DNA of 64,000 bases from Lentzea sp. NBRC 105346 (GTDB lineage: Bacteria > Actinomycetota > Actinomycetes > Mycobacteriales > Pseudonocardiaceae): NCBI RefSeq assembly GCF_030269605.1, contig NZ_BSTQ01000014.1:124001-188000 (forward strand), given 5' to 3'. How positions within the stretch are numbered: position 1 is the first letter of the stretch; each line of letters begins with the position of its first letter. The position numbers were made by a program, and so were the translations under genes. Below the pieces are notes generated by a model. That model did no database searches and was not told where the DNA came from. It saw only the letters and a list, made by a program, of their open reading frames with translations. Positions 16,512 through 24,524 of the stretch are shown piece after piece.

Positions 16512-17660
16512 GTGAACGAAGCGGCGTTGAACTCGTGGGAGCGCAGGCTCAGAACCGTCGGTTTCGCCATCCCGTTCTTCGTACTGGCCATGACAACGGT
16601 CCTCTACCTGACGTTCACCGAGCAGTCCGCCGCGCAGCAGGCGGTCACGGTGGCGATCGTGGCCGTCGGGCTGGGGTGGATGGCGTTGTTCCCCCGGCTG
16701 CGCGGGCATCCCGAGGTGTTCGTGCTCGGGATGCTCGTGTTCGACGGCGTGCTGGGCATGCGGGAACAGTGGTTCGGCATCGCGTCCTACGCCGTGTACG
16801 CGTACGCGGCGGAACTGCCCGGCGCGCGGAAGTTCGTGGCGGTCGCGCTCACCGCGGTCCTGGCGACGTTCTCACTGTTCGGCGGCTGGCCGTCCGGGGC
16901 GGACCGCACCAAGTTCGTCCTGTTCATGCTGCTGTTCGTGACCATTGCCTGCGTGTTCACGATGATGAGTCACGTCACCTCCGAGCAGAACCGCAAGCGC
17001 AAGGAACTGCTGGAGGAGAACCGCGGCCTGCAGGAGCAGCTGCTCGTACAGGCCCGCGAGGCCGGCGTGATGGACGAACGCCAGCGCATGGCGCGCGAGA
17101 TCCACGACACGCTGGCGCAGGGGTTCACCGGGATCATCACGCAGCTGGAGGCCGCCGCGTCCTCGGGTGAGTGGCGGCCGCGGCTCGACACCGCGATGCG
17201 GCTGGCGCGGGAGAACCTCGCCGAGGCGCGCCGATCGGTGCACGCGTTGCGGCCGCCGCAACTGGAGAACGCGGACCTGCCCGAGGCGCTCGCCGAGGTC
17301 GTGGACGGCTGGTCCTCGGCATCCGGTGTGCCCGCTTCGGTCACCACGACGGGTGTTGCGCGGGCGATGCACCCCGAGGTGGAGGTCGCGTTGTTGCGGA
17401 CCGCCCAGGAGGCCCTGGCGAACGTCGCGAAGCACGCGGGGGCGTCGCGGGTCGGGTTGACGTTGTCGTACATGGAGGACCTGGTGACGCTGGACGTGCG
17501 GGACGACGGGGTCGGGTTCGACGCGGCCGGCTCGTTCGACGGGTTCGGGCTGACGACGATGCGCCAACGCGTGCAGCGGCTGGCCGGTGCGCTGGAGGTC
17601 GAGTCCTCGCCCGGTGACGGCACCGCGATCTCGGCGTCGGTCCCGGCGGTGGCGCCGTGA
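16512..17660 (+). CDS. sensor histidine kinase (NarL-partner type)
   Basis: A 382-residue kinase. About five hydrophobic helices occupy residues 18-150 and form the sensor. The HisKA_3 dimerisation helix contains the phospho-acceptor His198 in REIHDTLAQGF. A HATPase domain follows, with the N box AQEALANVAKHAG and the G box DDGVGFD. It starts at GTG 16512, 3 bases after the exporter permease, and overlaps the response regulator by 4 bases. Membrane-bound sensor and adjacent ABC-2 exporter suggest a Bce/Lia-like detector of an envelope stress or a drug. Confidence 0.92.
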   Translation: MNEAALNSWERRLRTVGFAIPFFVLAMTTVLYLTFTEQSAAQQAVTVAIVAVGLGWMALFPRLRGHPEVFVLGMLVFDGVLGMREQWFGIASYAVYAYAAELPGARKFVAVALTAVLATFSLFGGWPSGADRTKFVLFMLLFVTIACVFTMMSHVTSEQNRKRKELLEENRGLQEQLLVQAREAGVMDERQRMAREIHDTLAQGFTGIITQLEAAASSGEWRPRLDTAMRLARENLAEARRSVHALRPPQLENADLPEALAEVVDGWSSASGVPASVTTTGVARAMHPEVEVALLRTAQEALANVAKHAGASRVGLTLSYMEDLVTLDVRDDGVGFDAAGSFDGFGLTTMRQRVQRLAGALEVESSPGDGTAISASVPAVAP

Positions 17661-18277
17661 TAAGGCTGGTGATCGTGGACGACCACCCCGTCGTGCGGGA
17701 CGGGCTGCGCGGCATGTTCTCTGACGCGGAGTTCTCCGTCATCGGTGAGGCCGCCAACGGCGAGGAGGCCGTCACGGTCGTCGAGGCGCTGCGTCCGGAC
17801 GTGGTCCTGATGGACCTGCGGATGCCTGGTGTCGACGGCGTCACGGCCATCAACCGCCTGCGGGACTTGGGGAATCCAGCTCGAGTGCTGGTGCTGACGA
17901 CGTACGACACCGACCGGGACGTGCTGCCCGCGATCAAGGCGGGCGCGACCGGATACCTGTTGAAGGACACGCCACGCGACTCGTTGTACGCGGCGGTCCG
18001 GGCCGCCGCCCGCGGTGAGGCGGTGCTGTCGCCCGCGGTCGCGACCAAACTGATCGGCCAGGTGCGCGAACCGGCCGAGGAACCGTTGTCACAGCGGGAA
18101 CTCGACGTGCTGACATTGGTCGCCCGTGGGTCGACCAACCGCGAGGCGGCGGCCCGGTTGTTCATCTCTGAGGCCACCGTGAAGACGCACTTGTTGCACG
18201 TCTACGCGAAGCTCGGGGTGAAGGACCGGGCCGCCGCGGTCGCGGTCGCCTACGAACGCGGGCTGTTGCGTTCGTAG
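17657..18277 (+). CDS. response regulator, NarL/LuxR family
   Basis: A 206-residue regulator. The receiver domain (1-120) has the acidic pair D8/D9, phospho-acceptor D53 (VVLMDLRMPG), T81-like TTYD and the conserved lysine in LLKDTP. The C-terminal LuxR-type helix-turn-helix (about 140-205) reads LSQRELDVLTLVARGSTN and onward. It is the partner of the preceding kinase (GTGA overlap). Its 3' end overlaps the convergent methyltransferase gene by 28 bases. Confidence 0.94.
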   Translation: MIRLVIVDDHPVVRDGLRGMFSDAEFSVIGEAANGEEAVTVVEALRPDVVLMDLRMPGVDGVTAINRLRDLGNPARVLVLTTYDTDRDVLPAIKAGATGYLLKDTPRDSLYAAVRAAARGEAVLSPAVATKLIGQVREPAEEPLSQRELDVLTLVARGSTNREAAARLFISEATVKTHLLHVYAKLGVKDRAAAVAVAYERGLLRS

Positions 18278-18981
18278 ACCGAGACGCAGGTGGGTGGGGC
18301 GAACGGCTGTTTCTCCCAGCCACCCCAACGGTGTTTGAGCTTCAGACCCGCGATGCGGGCCATCAGGTCCAGCTCGGACGGCCACGCGAGCCGTTGCACG
18401 ACCGGGAAGAACCGGATGCCCTGTGGCGTCAGGTGCACGTGGTTCTCCTCGAGCACCTGCGTCGCCGGGTCGTAGCGTTCCAGGTCCAGCCACACGTCCG
18501 CCTTGTTCACCTGCTCGGCGCGGACGTGCTGGTCCGTGTCACCGAAGTTCGGCACGCCCGCCTCGACCAGGAACAGGCCGTCCTCGGTCAGGTGCTTCGC
18601 CACGTTCTCGAAGCAACGCACCTGGTCGTCCTGGGTGAGCAGGTTGAACAGCGTGTTGTACACGACGTAGATCAGTTTGTATTCGCCGTCCACACCGACG
18701 TCGGCGAAGTCGCCCATGGTGACGGCGAGGTCCTCGCCGCCCGGTTTCTTGCGGAGCTGCGCGACCATGTCGGGGGACAGGTCGATGCCGTCGACCCGGA
18801 TTCCCTTGGCGGCCAGCGGAAGCGCGATGCGGCCGGTGCCGATCGCGAGCTCCAGCGCCGGTCCTGGACCGGCCAGTTCGGCGAGCAGGGCGACGGCCAC
18901 ACCTTCGTCGCCCCTGGGGTTGTCGTCGTAGGTCTCGGCGCTGTCGGCGCCGAAGCTGTCCATCGGGTGGTAGCCCTTCAC
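18250..18981 (-). CDS. SAM-dependent class I methyltransferase
   Basis: A 243-residue protein with a Rossmann methyltransferase fold. Motif I is ALELAIGTGRIALPL (about residues 41-55), motif II VDGIDLSPDMVAQL and motif III the acidic MGDFADV. This type methylates small molecules; the substrate is not evident. It is the last gene of the leftward purine operon: its start overlaps the preceding gene's stop by 4 bases. It might be an accidental passenger, as no purine pathway step requires it. Confidence 0.85.
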   Translation of the reverse strand: MKGYHPMDSFGADSAETYDDNPRGDEGVAVALLAELAGPGPALELAIGTGRIALPLAAKGIRVDGIDLSPDMVAQLRKKPGGEDLAVTMGDFADVGVDGEYKLIYVVYNTLFNLLTQDDQVRCFENVAKHLTEDGLFLVEAGVPNFGDTDQHVRAEQVNKADVWLDLERYDPATQVLEENHVHLTPQGIRFFPVVQRLAWPSELDLMARIAGLKLKHRWGGWEKQPFAPPTCVSVYERNSPRS

Positions 18982-19358
18982 TCGGCCGATCGTGCACCCA
19001 AGTACGTCCGCCAGCTACCGATTTTCGTGATGTCGATCAGCTCGGGGCTGTCCAGATAGGACTCACGCAGCACGGTGGCCAGACAGGCCGAGCCGTCCTC
19101 CAGCTCGATCACCCCGATCTCCAGCTCGGGCGGTTCGGCCGGCAGCAGGTGGTCGCGCAGCACGGTCAACGGCAGGTCGTACACCTCGCCGACGACGGAC
19201 CCGGTGCCCGAGGCGTGCATCGCGGGGAAGCGGTCGCCGACCGAGAAGTACCGGTAGCGGGGAGCACTACGGGCGGCACACACCAGCGGGGTCCCCTGCA
19301 GCTGCGAGTGCAGCGGGCCGCCCTTCATCCCGCCGCCGTTGAGGAAGATCAACGCCAC
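18978..19358 (-). CDS. allophanate hydrolase C-terminal-like (gamma-glutamylcyclotransferase-fold) protein
   Basis: A 126-residue protein starting at GTG 19358, with a strong GGGAGG site 6 bases ahead. The sequence MALIFLNGGGMKGGPLH and the acid/His positions of VGEVYDLP match the small C-terminal domain of allophanate hydrolase (AH_C), whose fold resembles gamma-glutamylcyclotransferases. Stand-alone forms are often found near xanthine dehydrogenase genes and may act on ureido or allantoin breakdown products. It overlaps the end of the XdhC gene by 92 bases in another frame, which is unusual and is discussed as a finding. Confidence 0.75.
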   Translation of the reverse strand: MALIFLNGGGMKGGPLHSQLQGTPLVCAARSAPRYRYFSVGDRFPAMHASGTGSVVGEVYDLPLTVLRDHLLPAEPPELEIGVIELEDGSACLATVLRESYLDSPELIDITKIGSWRTYLGARSAE

Positions 19359-20283
19359 GTGGAGCCTCCCTGGATGATCGAGTGGGGTGAATGGGGGAGT
19401 CGATGTCGGTCAACGGCGCCCCGGTGCCGCCGTGACGCAGTGCGATCAACTCGGCCGCGATCGACACGGCCGTCTCCTCGGGGGACCGGCCGCCGAGGTC
19501 GAGACCGATGGGGGAGCGCAGCCGCGAAAGTTCCGCCTGCGACAACCCCGCTTCACGCAGCCGCTCCAGCCGTTCGCGATGCGTGCGCCGGGAGCCGAGC
19601 GCGCCGACGAACGCCAGCGGCATCCGCAGTGCTTCCAGCAGCACCGGCACGTCGAACTTGGGATCGTGCGTCAGGACGACGACGGCGGTCCGTGAGTCGG
19701 TGTAGGTCGATGCCAGGTAGCGATGCGGCCAGTCGACGACGACCTCGTGCGCTGCCGGGAACCGTTGCGGCGTCGCGAAAACCGGCCGCGCATCGCACAC
19801 GGTCACCCGGTAGCCCAGGAACCGGCCGATGTCCGCGACCGCGGCCGCGTAGTCGATGGCGCCGAACACGAGCAGCCGCGGCGGCGAGTCCCAGTGCTCG
19901 ACGAACTCGCCGCCGCCCGGCAACGGATGCCGCACCATCACGGGACGTCCCTCCTGAGCCGCGCGCAGGCAAGCGCGCAACGAGGGAGAGTCCCGCTGCA
20001 CCAGCACGTCGAGCTCACCACCGCAGGTGAGCCCGACGGCGAAGGCATCGGAGTCCGAGTAACCGAAGGACTCCAGCACCGGCTGACCGGTTGCCAGCAC
20101 CCGCAGCGCGAGCTCGTACACCGCGCCCTCGACGCAGCCACCGGACACGCTGCCGATGACCTCACCGGTCGAGGAGACGGCCATCGCCGCACCGAGGTCA
20201 CGTGGTGCGCTGCCCCGGACCCCGACGACGCTGGCCACCGCGAAGGTGTCCCAGGCGAGCAACCGGTCAGCCAGATCACGCAC
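19267..20283 (-). CDS. XdhC family protein, xanthine dehydrogenase maturation
   Basis: A 338-residue protein with both XdhC domains. The N-terminal part has VGVRGSAPRDLGAAM and GSVSGGCVEGAV with the conserved cysteine, and TCGGELDV. The C-terminal Rossmann-like domain starts at RLLVFGAIDYAAAVADIG. XdhC binds molybdenum cofactor, protects its sulphurated form and delivers it to xanthine dehydrogenase. The final 30 or so residues are rich in Arg and Ala, encoded by DNA that also codes for the next gene, and look like read-on sequence. The start overlaps the permease gene by 8 bases. It supports the assembly of the three-subunit enzyme in this operon. Confidence 0.88.
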   Translation of the reverse strand: MRDLADRLLAWDTFAVASVVGVRGSAPRDLGAAMAVSSTGEVIGSVSGGCVEGAVYELALRVLATGQPVLESFGYSDSDAFAVGLTCGGELDVLVQRDSPSLRACLRAAQEGRPVMVRHPLPGGGEFVEHWDSPPRLLVFGAIDYAAAVADIGRFLGYRVTVCDARPVFATPQRFPAAHEVVVDWPHRYLASTYTDSRTAVVVLTHDPKFDVPVLLEALRMPLAFVGALGSRRTHRERLERLREAGLSQAELSRLRSPIGLDLGGRSPEETAVSIAAELIALRHGGTGAPLTDIDSPIHPTRSSREAPRGVDLPQRRRDEGRPAALAAAGDPAGVCRP

Positions 20284-21685
20284 CGCCGAACGCCCCCACT
20301 CCGAAGTAGGCGACGAAGATCGCCGCGAGGATGGACATCAGTACGCCGGCCTCACGCCACCGGCCCTTGCACACCTTCAGCACCACGTACGACACGAGAC
20401 CCGCGCCGATGCCGTTGGTGATCGAGTAGGTGAACGGGATGACCGCCGCGGTCAGGAACACCGGGATGGTGAAGTCCGTGTCACCCCAGGGAATCCGGCG
20501 GATCTGCGTCATCATCAGACCACCGATCACCACCAGTGCGGGAGCCGCCGCCTGCGCCGGAACGACCGCCGCCAGTGGCGTGAAGAGCAGCGTCAACGTG
20601 AACAGCCCGCCCGTCACCACCGAGGCCAGACCCGTCCGCGCGCCTTCGCCCACGCCCGCGGCCGACTCCAGGAACACCGTGTTGGGCGCGGAACCCGTGA
20701 CTCCACCGGCGATCGCGCCCGCGCCGTCCACCAGCAGGATCCGGCCCATGCCCTCGACCTTGCCGTCCCGCGTCAGGCCGGCCTCGTCCGAGACGCTGGT
20801 GATCGTGCCCATCGCGTCGAAGAACCCGGACAGCACCAGCGTGAACAGGAACGTCGTCGCGGCCACGACACCGGCCGAGCCGAACCCGCCGAGCAGGTCG
20901 ATGTCACCGAACAACCCGAAGTCCGGCGCCGCCACGACGCTGTCCGGCACCTTGGGCGTCACCAGACCCCAGTTCTCCACGTGGAAAACCGAGTTCGCCG
21001 CGATCGCCAGCACGGTCGCCGCACCGATCGAGATCAGCACCGCGCCCGGAACACCCCGCGCCATCAGCACGATCATCAGCAGCAGCCCGAAGATGAACAC
21101 CGCGATCGGCCAGCCGTGCAGGTGTCCGCTGACGCCCAGCTGCACCGGAACCGGCGAGTGCGCGGCGTCCGGGACGCGCGTCACGAACCCGGCGCTCACC
21201 AACCCCACCAGCGCGATGTAGAGGCCGATGCCGACCGTGATCGCGACCTTCAGCGGTGCCGGGATGGCGTTGATGATCCGTTCCCGCACGCCGGACACGG
21301 CCATCAGGACGATGCAGAACCCTTCCAGGACAACGAGTCCGAACGCCTGCGCCCACGTCATCTCCGGCGCCATCTGGAACGCGACGATGCCGTTGACGCC
21401 GAGACCGGCGGCCAGCGCGAGGGGTGCGTTGCCGACGAGTCCCATGAGGACGGTCATCACGCCGGCCGCCAAGGCGGTCGCGGTCGTGACCTGTTCGACG
21501 CTCAGCTTCGCGCCGGTGATGTCCGCGGAAGCACTGAGGATCAACGGATTGAGCAGCACGATGTACGACATCGCGACGAACGTCGTGATGCCGCCGCGCA
21601 CTTCACGGCCGAGCGTGCTACCTCGTTCCGTGATGCGGAAGAACTGGTCTAATGTGGATCCTTGGCGGGTCCTGAGCTGGATCAT
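20276..21685 (-). CDS. AzgA-family purine permease (guanine/hypoxanthine transporter)
   Basis: A 469-residue membrane protein with about 12-14 hydrophobic segments. The N-terminal EVRGGITTFVAMSYIVLLNP is the diagnostic start of the NCS2 AzgA subfamily, which imports adenine, guanine and hypoxanthine with protons. Later elements such as GLGVNGIVAF and VPGAVLISIG are also typical. It supplies the purines to the intracellular deaminases and xanthine dehydrogenase of the operon. It begins 91 bases after the deaminase gene with AAAGG before the ATG, and overlaps XdhC. Confidence 0.9.
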   Translation of the reverse strand: MIQLRTRQGSTLDQFFRITERGSTLGREVRGGITTFVAMSYIVLLNPLILSASADITGAKLSVEQVTTATALAAGVMTVLMGLVGNAPLALAAGLGVNGIVAFQMAPEMTWAQAFGLVVLEGFCIVLMAVSGVRERIINAIPAPLKVAITVGIGLYIALVGLVSAGFVTRVPDAAHSPVPVQLGVSGHLHGWPIAVFIFGLLLMIVLMARGVPGAVLISIGAATVLAIAANSVFHVENWGLVTPKVPDSVVAAPDFGLFGDIDLLGGFGSAGVVAATTFLFTLVLSGFFDAMGTITSVSDEAGLTRDGKVEGMGRILLVDGAGAIAGGVTGSAPNTVFLESAAGVGEGARTGLASVVTGGLFTLTLLFTPLAAVVPAQAAAPALVVIGGLMMTQIRRIPWGDTDFTIPVFLTAAVIPFTYSITNGIGAGLVSYVVLKVCKGRWREAGVLMSILAAIFVAYFGVGAFGGA

Positions 21686-21713
21686 GGTGGACGGCCTTTC
21701 CCATGCCGGTGGG

Positions 21714-21735
21714 CGCGTTCCATCGCCGGAACGCG
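21714..21735. other. stem-loop in the leader of the purine permease
   Basis: CGCGTTCC (21714-21721) and GGAACGCG (21728-21735) form a perfect 8-bp stem with a 6-base loop, 29 bases upstream of the AzgA start. It may be an mRNA processing or attenuation site within the operon; no purine riboswitch core was recognised. Confidence 0.35.
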
Positions 21736-21776
21736 TTTCAGATGAAAGCTCCGGTCAGCTGGCGGCTTGTGGCCGT

Positions 21777-22238
21777 CTAGTAGTCGATACGGGTGGCGGA
21801 GGACAACCACGCGGTGAACGGGGCGTTGTCCTCGCCGGTGGAGATCTGTTCGACCGGCAGGGACCACTCCTCCCGCGGCCGGCCGAAAAGCTCGTAGAAC
21901 TCGCGGTCGTCGAACCCGGCCGCCGCCGCGTCGTGGCGGTCGGCGGCGTAGACGACGCGGTCGACGCGCGCCCAGAGGGCGGCGGACAGGCACAGTGGGC
22001 ACGGCTCGCACGACGAGATCAGCGTGCAGCCGGTCAGCTTGAAGTCGCCGAGAGCCTGGCAGGCGTTGCGGATCGCGACGATCTCGGCGTGTGCCGTGGG
22101 GTCGAGCGTGGGCGTCACCTGGTTGACGCCGGTGGCGATGACCTCGCCGTTGCGCACGATCATCGCGCCGAACGGGCCACCGCCGTTCGAGACGTTCGTT
22201 GTGGCGAGGTCGATGGTGGCGAGCAGGTGGGCGTTCAT
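21777..22238 (-). CDS. nucleoside/guanine deaminase-like zinc enzyme
   Basis: A 153-residue protein of the cytidine-deaminase fold. The zinc site is complete: H50-A-E52 in PTAHAEIVAIRNA, and C80/C83 in SSCEPCPLC. Length, the C-terminal RDDREFYELFG-like segment and the location among purine genes fit the GuaD-type guanine deaminase of Bacillus and Pseudomonas, which turns guanine into xanthine. The alternative is a tRNA adenosine deaminase. The ATG 22238 lies 17 bases after the xanthine dehydrogenase large-subunit stop. A much longer frame through the preceding gene is a shadow. Confidence 0.85.
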   Translation of the reverse strand: MNAHLLATIDLATTNVSNGGGPFGAMIVRNGEVIATGVNQVTPTLDPTAHAEIVAIRNACQALGDFKLTGCTLISSCEPCPLCLSAALWARVDRVVYAADRHDAAAAGFDDREFYELFGRPREEWSLPVEQISTGEDNAPFTAWLSSATRIDY

Positions 22239-22255
22239 GGTGGGGACTCCAGAGA

Positions 22256-24442
22256 TCATGTGTTGGTCAGGTGTTCCGGGCGGACCGGGACGCGGGTGAG
22301 CGCCAGTCCGGTCGCCGCGCGGATCGCCGCCACGATCGCCGGGGTGGACGAGATGGTGGGCGGTTCGCCGACCCCGCGGATGCCGTACGGGGCATGGGGA
22401 TCGGCGAGCTCGAGCACGTCGATATTCATCGGCGGCATGTCGAGCACGGTGGGAATGAGGTAGTCGGTGAACGACGGGTTGCGCACCTTGCCGTCCGCGG
22501 TCTGGATCTCCTCCATGACCGCGAGGCCGAGGCCCTGCGCGGATCCGCCCTGGATCTGGCCGACCACGGCCTGCGGGTTCAGGGCCTTTCCGACGTCCTG
22601 CGCGCAGTCCAGCTGCACGACCTTGACCAGGCCCAGCTCGGTGTCGACGTCGACGACCGCGCGGTGCGCCGCGAAGCCGTACTGCACGTGCGCGTTGCCC
22701 TGGCCGGTCTCGGGGTCGAGCGGCTCGGTCGCGCGGTGCCGCCACTCGACGGTCTCGTCGATGACCTCGTCGCCGATGTCGGTGCGGTCGCCCAGCTTCG
22801 CCCGGACGGCGGCGCACGCGGCCTTCACCGCGCCACCGGTGACATAGGTCTGTCGCGATGCCGACGTCGACCCGCCGTTGCCGATCGAGGTGTCCATCGG
22901 CAGCACGGTGACGCGTTCCACGCCCAGCTCGGTGCGGACGATCTGCTGCATGATCGTCACGAGCCCCTGGCCGACCTCGCAGGCGGCGGTGTGCACCATG
23001 GCCGTCAGCTCGCCACCCACCATCTGCAGCCGCACGCGGGCCGTCGAGTAGTCGTCGTACCCCTCGGAGAAGCAGATGTTCTTGATACCCACGGCGTAGC
23101 CGACGCCGCGGACCACGCCCTCGCCGTGCGTCGTGTTCGACACACCGCCGGGCATGTGGCGCAGGTCGTTCACCGCGGGAGGCGGCATGGGTTTGTCCTG
23201 TACGAGCTTCAGCAGCTGCGCGACGGGTGCGGCGGAGTCGACCTTCTGACCGGTGGGCATCAGCGAACCCTCGGTCATCGCGTTGCGGATCCGCACGTCC
23301 ACCGGTGACATGTTCAACGCCTCGGCGAGCTTGTCCATCTGCGACTCGTAGGCGAAACCCGCCTGCACCGCACCGAATCCGCGCATGGCACCGCACGGCG
23401 GGTTGTTGGTGTAGACGCCGTAGCAGTCGATCGTCACGTTGTCGGCCTCGTACGGCCCCACGCCGAGCGTCGCGGCGTTCGCGACGACCGCGGGCGTGCT
23501 GGACGCGTACGCGCCACCGTCGAGGTAGATGCGAGCCTTGACGTACACGAGCTTGCCGGTGTGGTCCGCGCCGTGCTCGTAGTACAGCACCGCGGGATGC
23601 CGGTGCACGTGGCCGTAGAACGACTCCTCGCGGTTGTAGACCATCTTGGTCGGCTTGCCGGTGTGCAACGCGAGCATGCACGCGTGCACCTGCATCGACA
23701 GGTCCTCGCGCCCGCCGAACGCACCGCCGACGCCGGACAGCGTGAGCCGCACCTTCTCCTCGGGCAGCCCGAGCGCGGCCGCCGTCTGCGCGCGGTCGAC
23801 GTGCAGCCACTGCGTCGCGATGTACAGGTCGACGCCGCCGTCCTCCGCGGGCAGCGCGAGGCCCGACTCGGGGCCGAGGAACGCCTGGTCCTGCATGCCG
23901 ACCTCGTACCGGCCGGTGATCACGACCTCGGCCTCGGCGTTCTGGTCGCCGCGCCGGATGTGGACGTGGCGCACCAGGTTGCCGCCGGGGTGCAACGGGG
24001 TGTCGTCGGCCGCGGTCTCCATGTCGGTGACCGGGGTGAGCACCTCGAACTCGACCTTGATGCGCTTCACGGCGCGGTTCGCGGTCTCCGGGTGGTCGGC
24101 GCCGACCAGCGCGATCGGTTCGCCCTGGTAACGCACGATGTCGACGGCGAGGACCGGCTGGTCCTTGTGCTCCAGGCCGTAGAGGTTGCGGCCCGGCACG
24201 TCCTCGTGGGTGAGCACCGCGTAGACGCCGGGGATCTTCAACGCCTCGGTGATGTCGATGCTCTTGATGCGGGCGTACGGGTGTGGGGAACGCAGCGTGG
24301 CGCCCCAGATCATGTCCTCGTGCCACAGATCCGACGCGTACGCGAACTCGCCGCGCACCTTGAGGTTGCCGTCGGGACGTTGTGGGCTGGTGCCGATGCC
24401 GCCCGAGACCGCCGAGGTGAGCTCAGCTGGCGTCAGGGTCAT
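22256..24442 (-). CDS. xanthine dehydrogenase, molybdenum-binding subunit
   Basis: A 728-residue large subunit. The N-terminal a/b hammerhead domain contains VRGEFAYASDL; the Moco-binding domains follow. Sequence blocks GGAFGGREDLS (about residues 231-241), AMRGFGAVQAGFA (near 352) and QGLGLAVMEE (near 638) are characteristic; the E of GVGEPPT near the C-terminus (about 697) is the base that attacks the purine. It oxidises hypoxanthine and xanthine to urate together with the FAD and iron-sulphur subunits encoded upstream. Its ATG is preceded by GGAGGTG. An 82-base gap and the amidohydrolase gene separate it from the other two subunits. Confidence 0.93.
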   Translation of the reverse strand: MTLTPAELTSAVSGGIGTSPQRPDGNLKVRGEFAYASDLWHEDMIWGATLRSPHPYARIKSIDITEALKIPGVYAVLTHEDVPGRNLYGLEHKDQPVLAVDIVRYQGEPIALVGADHPETANRAVKRIKVEFEVLTPVTDMETAADDTPLHPGGNLVRHVHIRRGDQNAEAEVVITGRYEVGMQDQAFLGPESGLALPAEDGGVDLYIATQWLHVDRAQTAAALGLPEEKVRLTLSGVGGAFGGREDLSMQVHACMLALHTGKPTKMVYNREESFYGHVHRHPAVLYYEHGADHTGKLVYVKARIYLDGGAYASSTPAVVANAATLGVGPYEADNVTIDCYGVYTNNPPCGAMRGFGAVQAGFAYESQMDKLAEALNMSPVDVRIRNAMTEGSLMPTGQKVDSAAPVAQLLKLVQDKPMPPPAVNDLRHMPGGVSNTTHGEGVVRGVGYAVGIKNICFSEGYDDYSTARVRLQMVGGELTAMVHTAACEVGQGLVTIMQQIVRTELGVERVTVLPMDTSIGNGGSTSASRQTYVTGGAVKAACAAVRAKLGDRTDIGDEVIDETVEWRHRATEPLDPETGQGNAHVQYGFAAHRAVVDVDTELGLVKVVQLDCAQDVGKALNPQAVVGQIQGGSAQGLGLAVMEEIQTADGKVRNPSFTDYLIPTVLDMPPMNIDVLELADPHAPYGIRGVGEPPTISSTPAIVAAIRAATGLALTRVPVRPEHLTNT

Positions 24443-24524
24443 GGCGACACCTCCGGAATTGTCGGTGCTGACTGGAACAATGGAAATGGGGGGACCCCCT
24501 GGCGGGGACGCCTGCGTGAGCGTG

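Noticed and set aside
21777..24326. Minus-strand frame of 849 codons joining the deaminase with a frame inside the xanthine dehydrogenase large-subunit gene
   Set aside because: The first 690 codons are an Arg-rich shadow of the real large subunit; only the last 153 codons form the deaminase.
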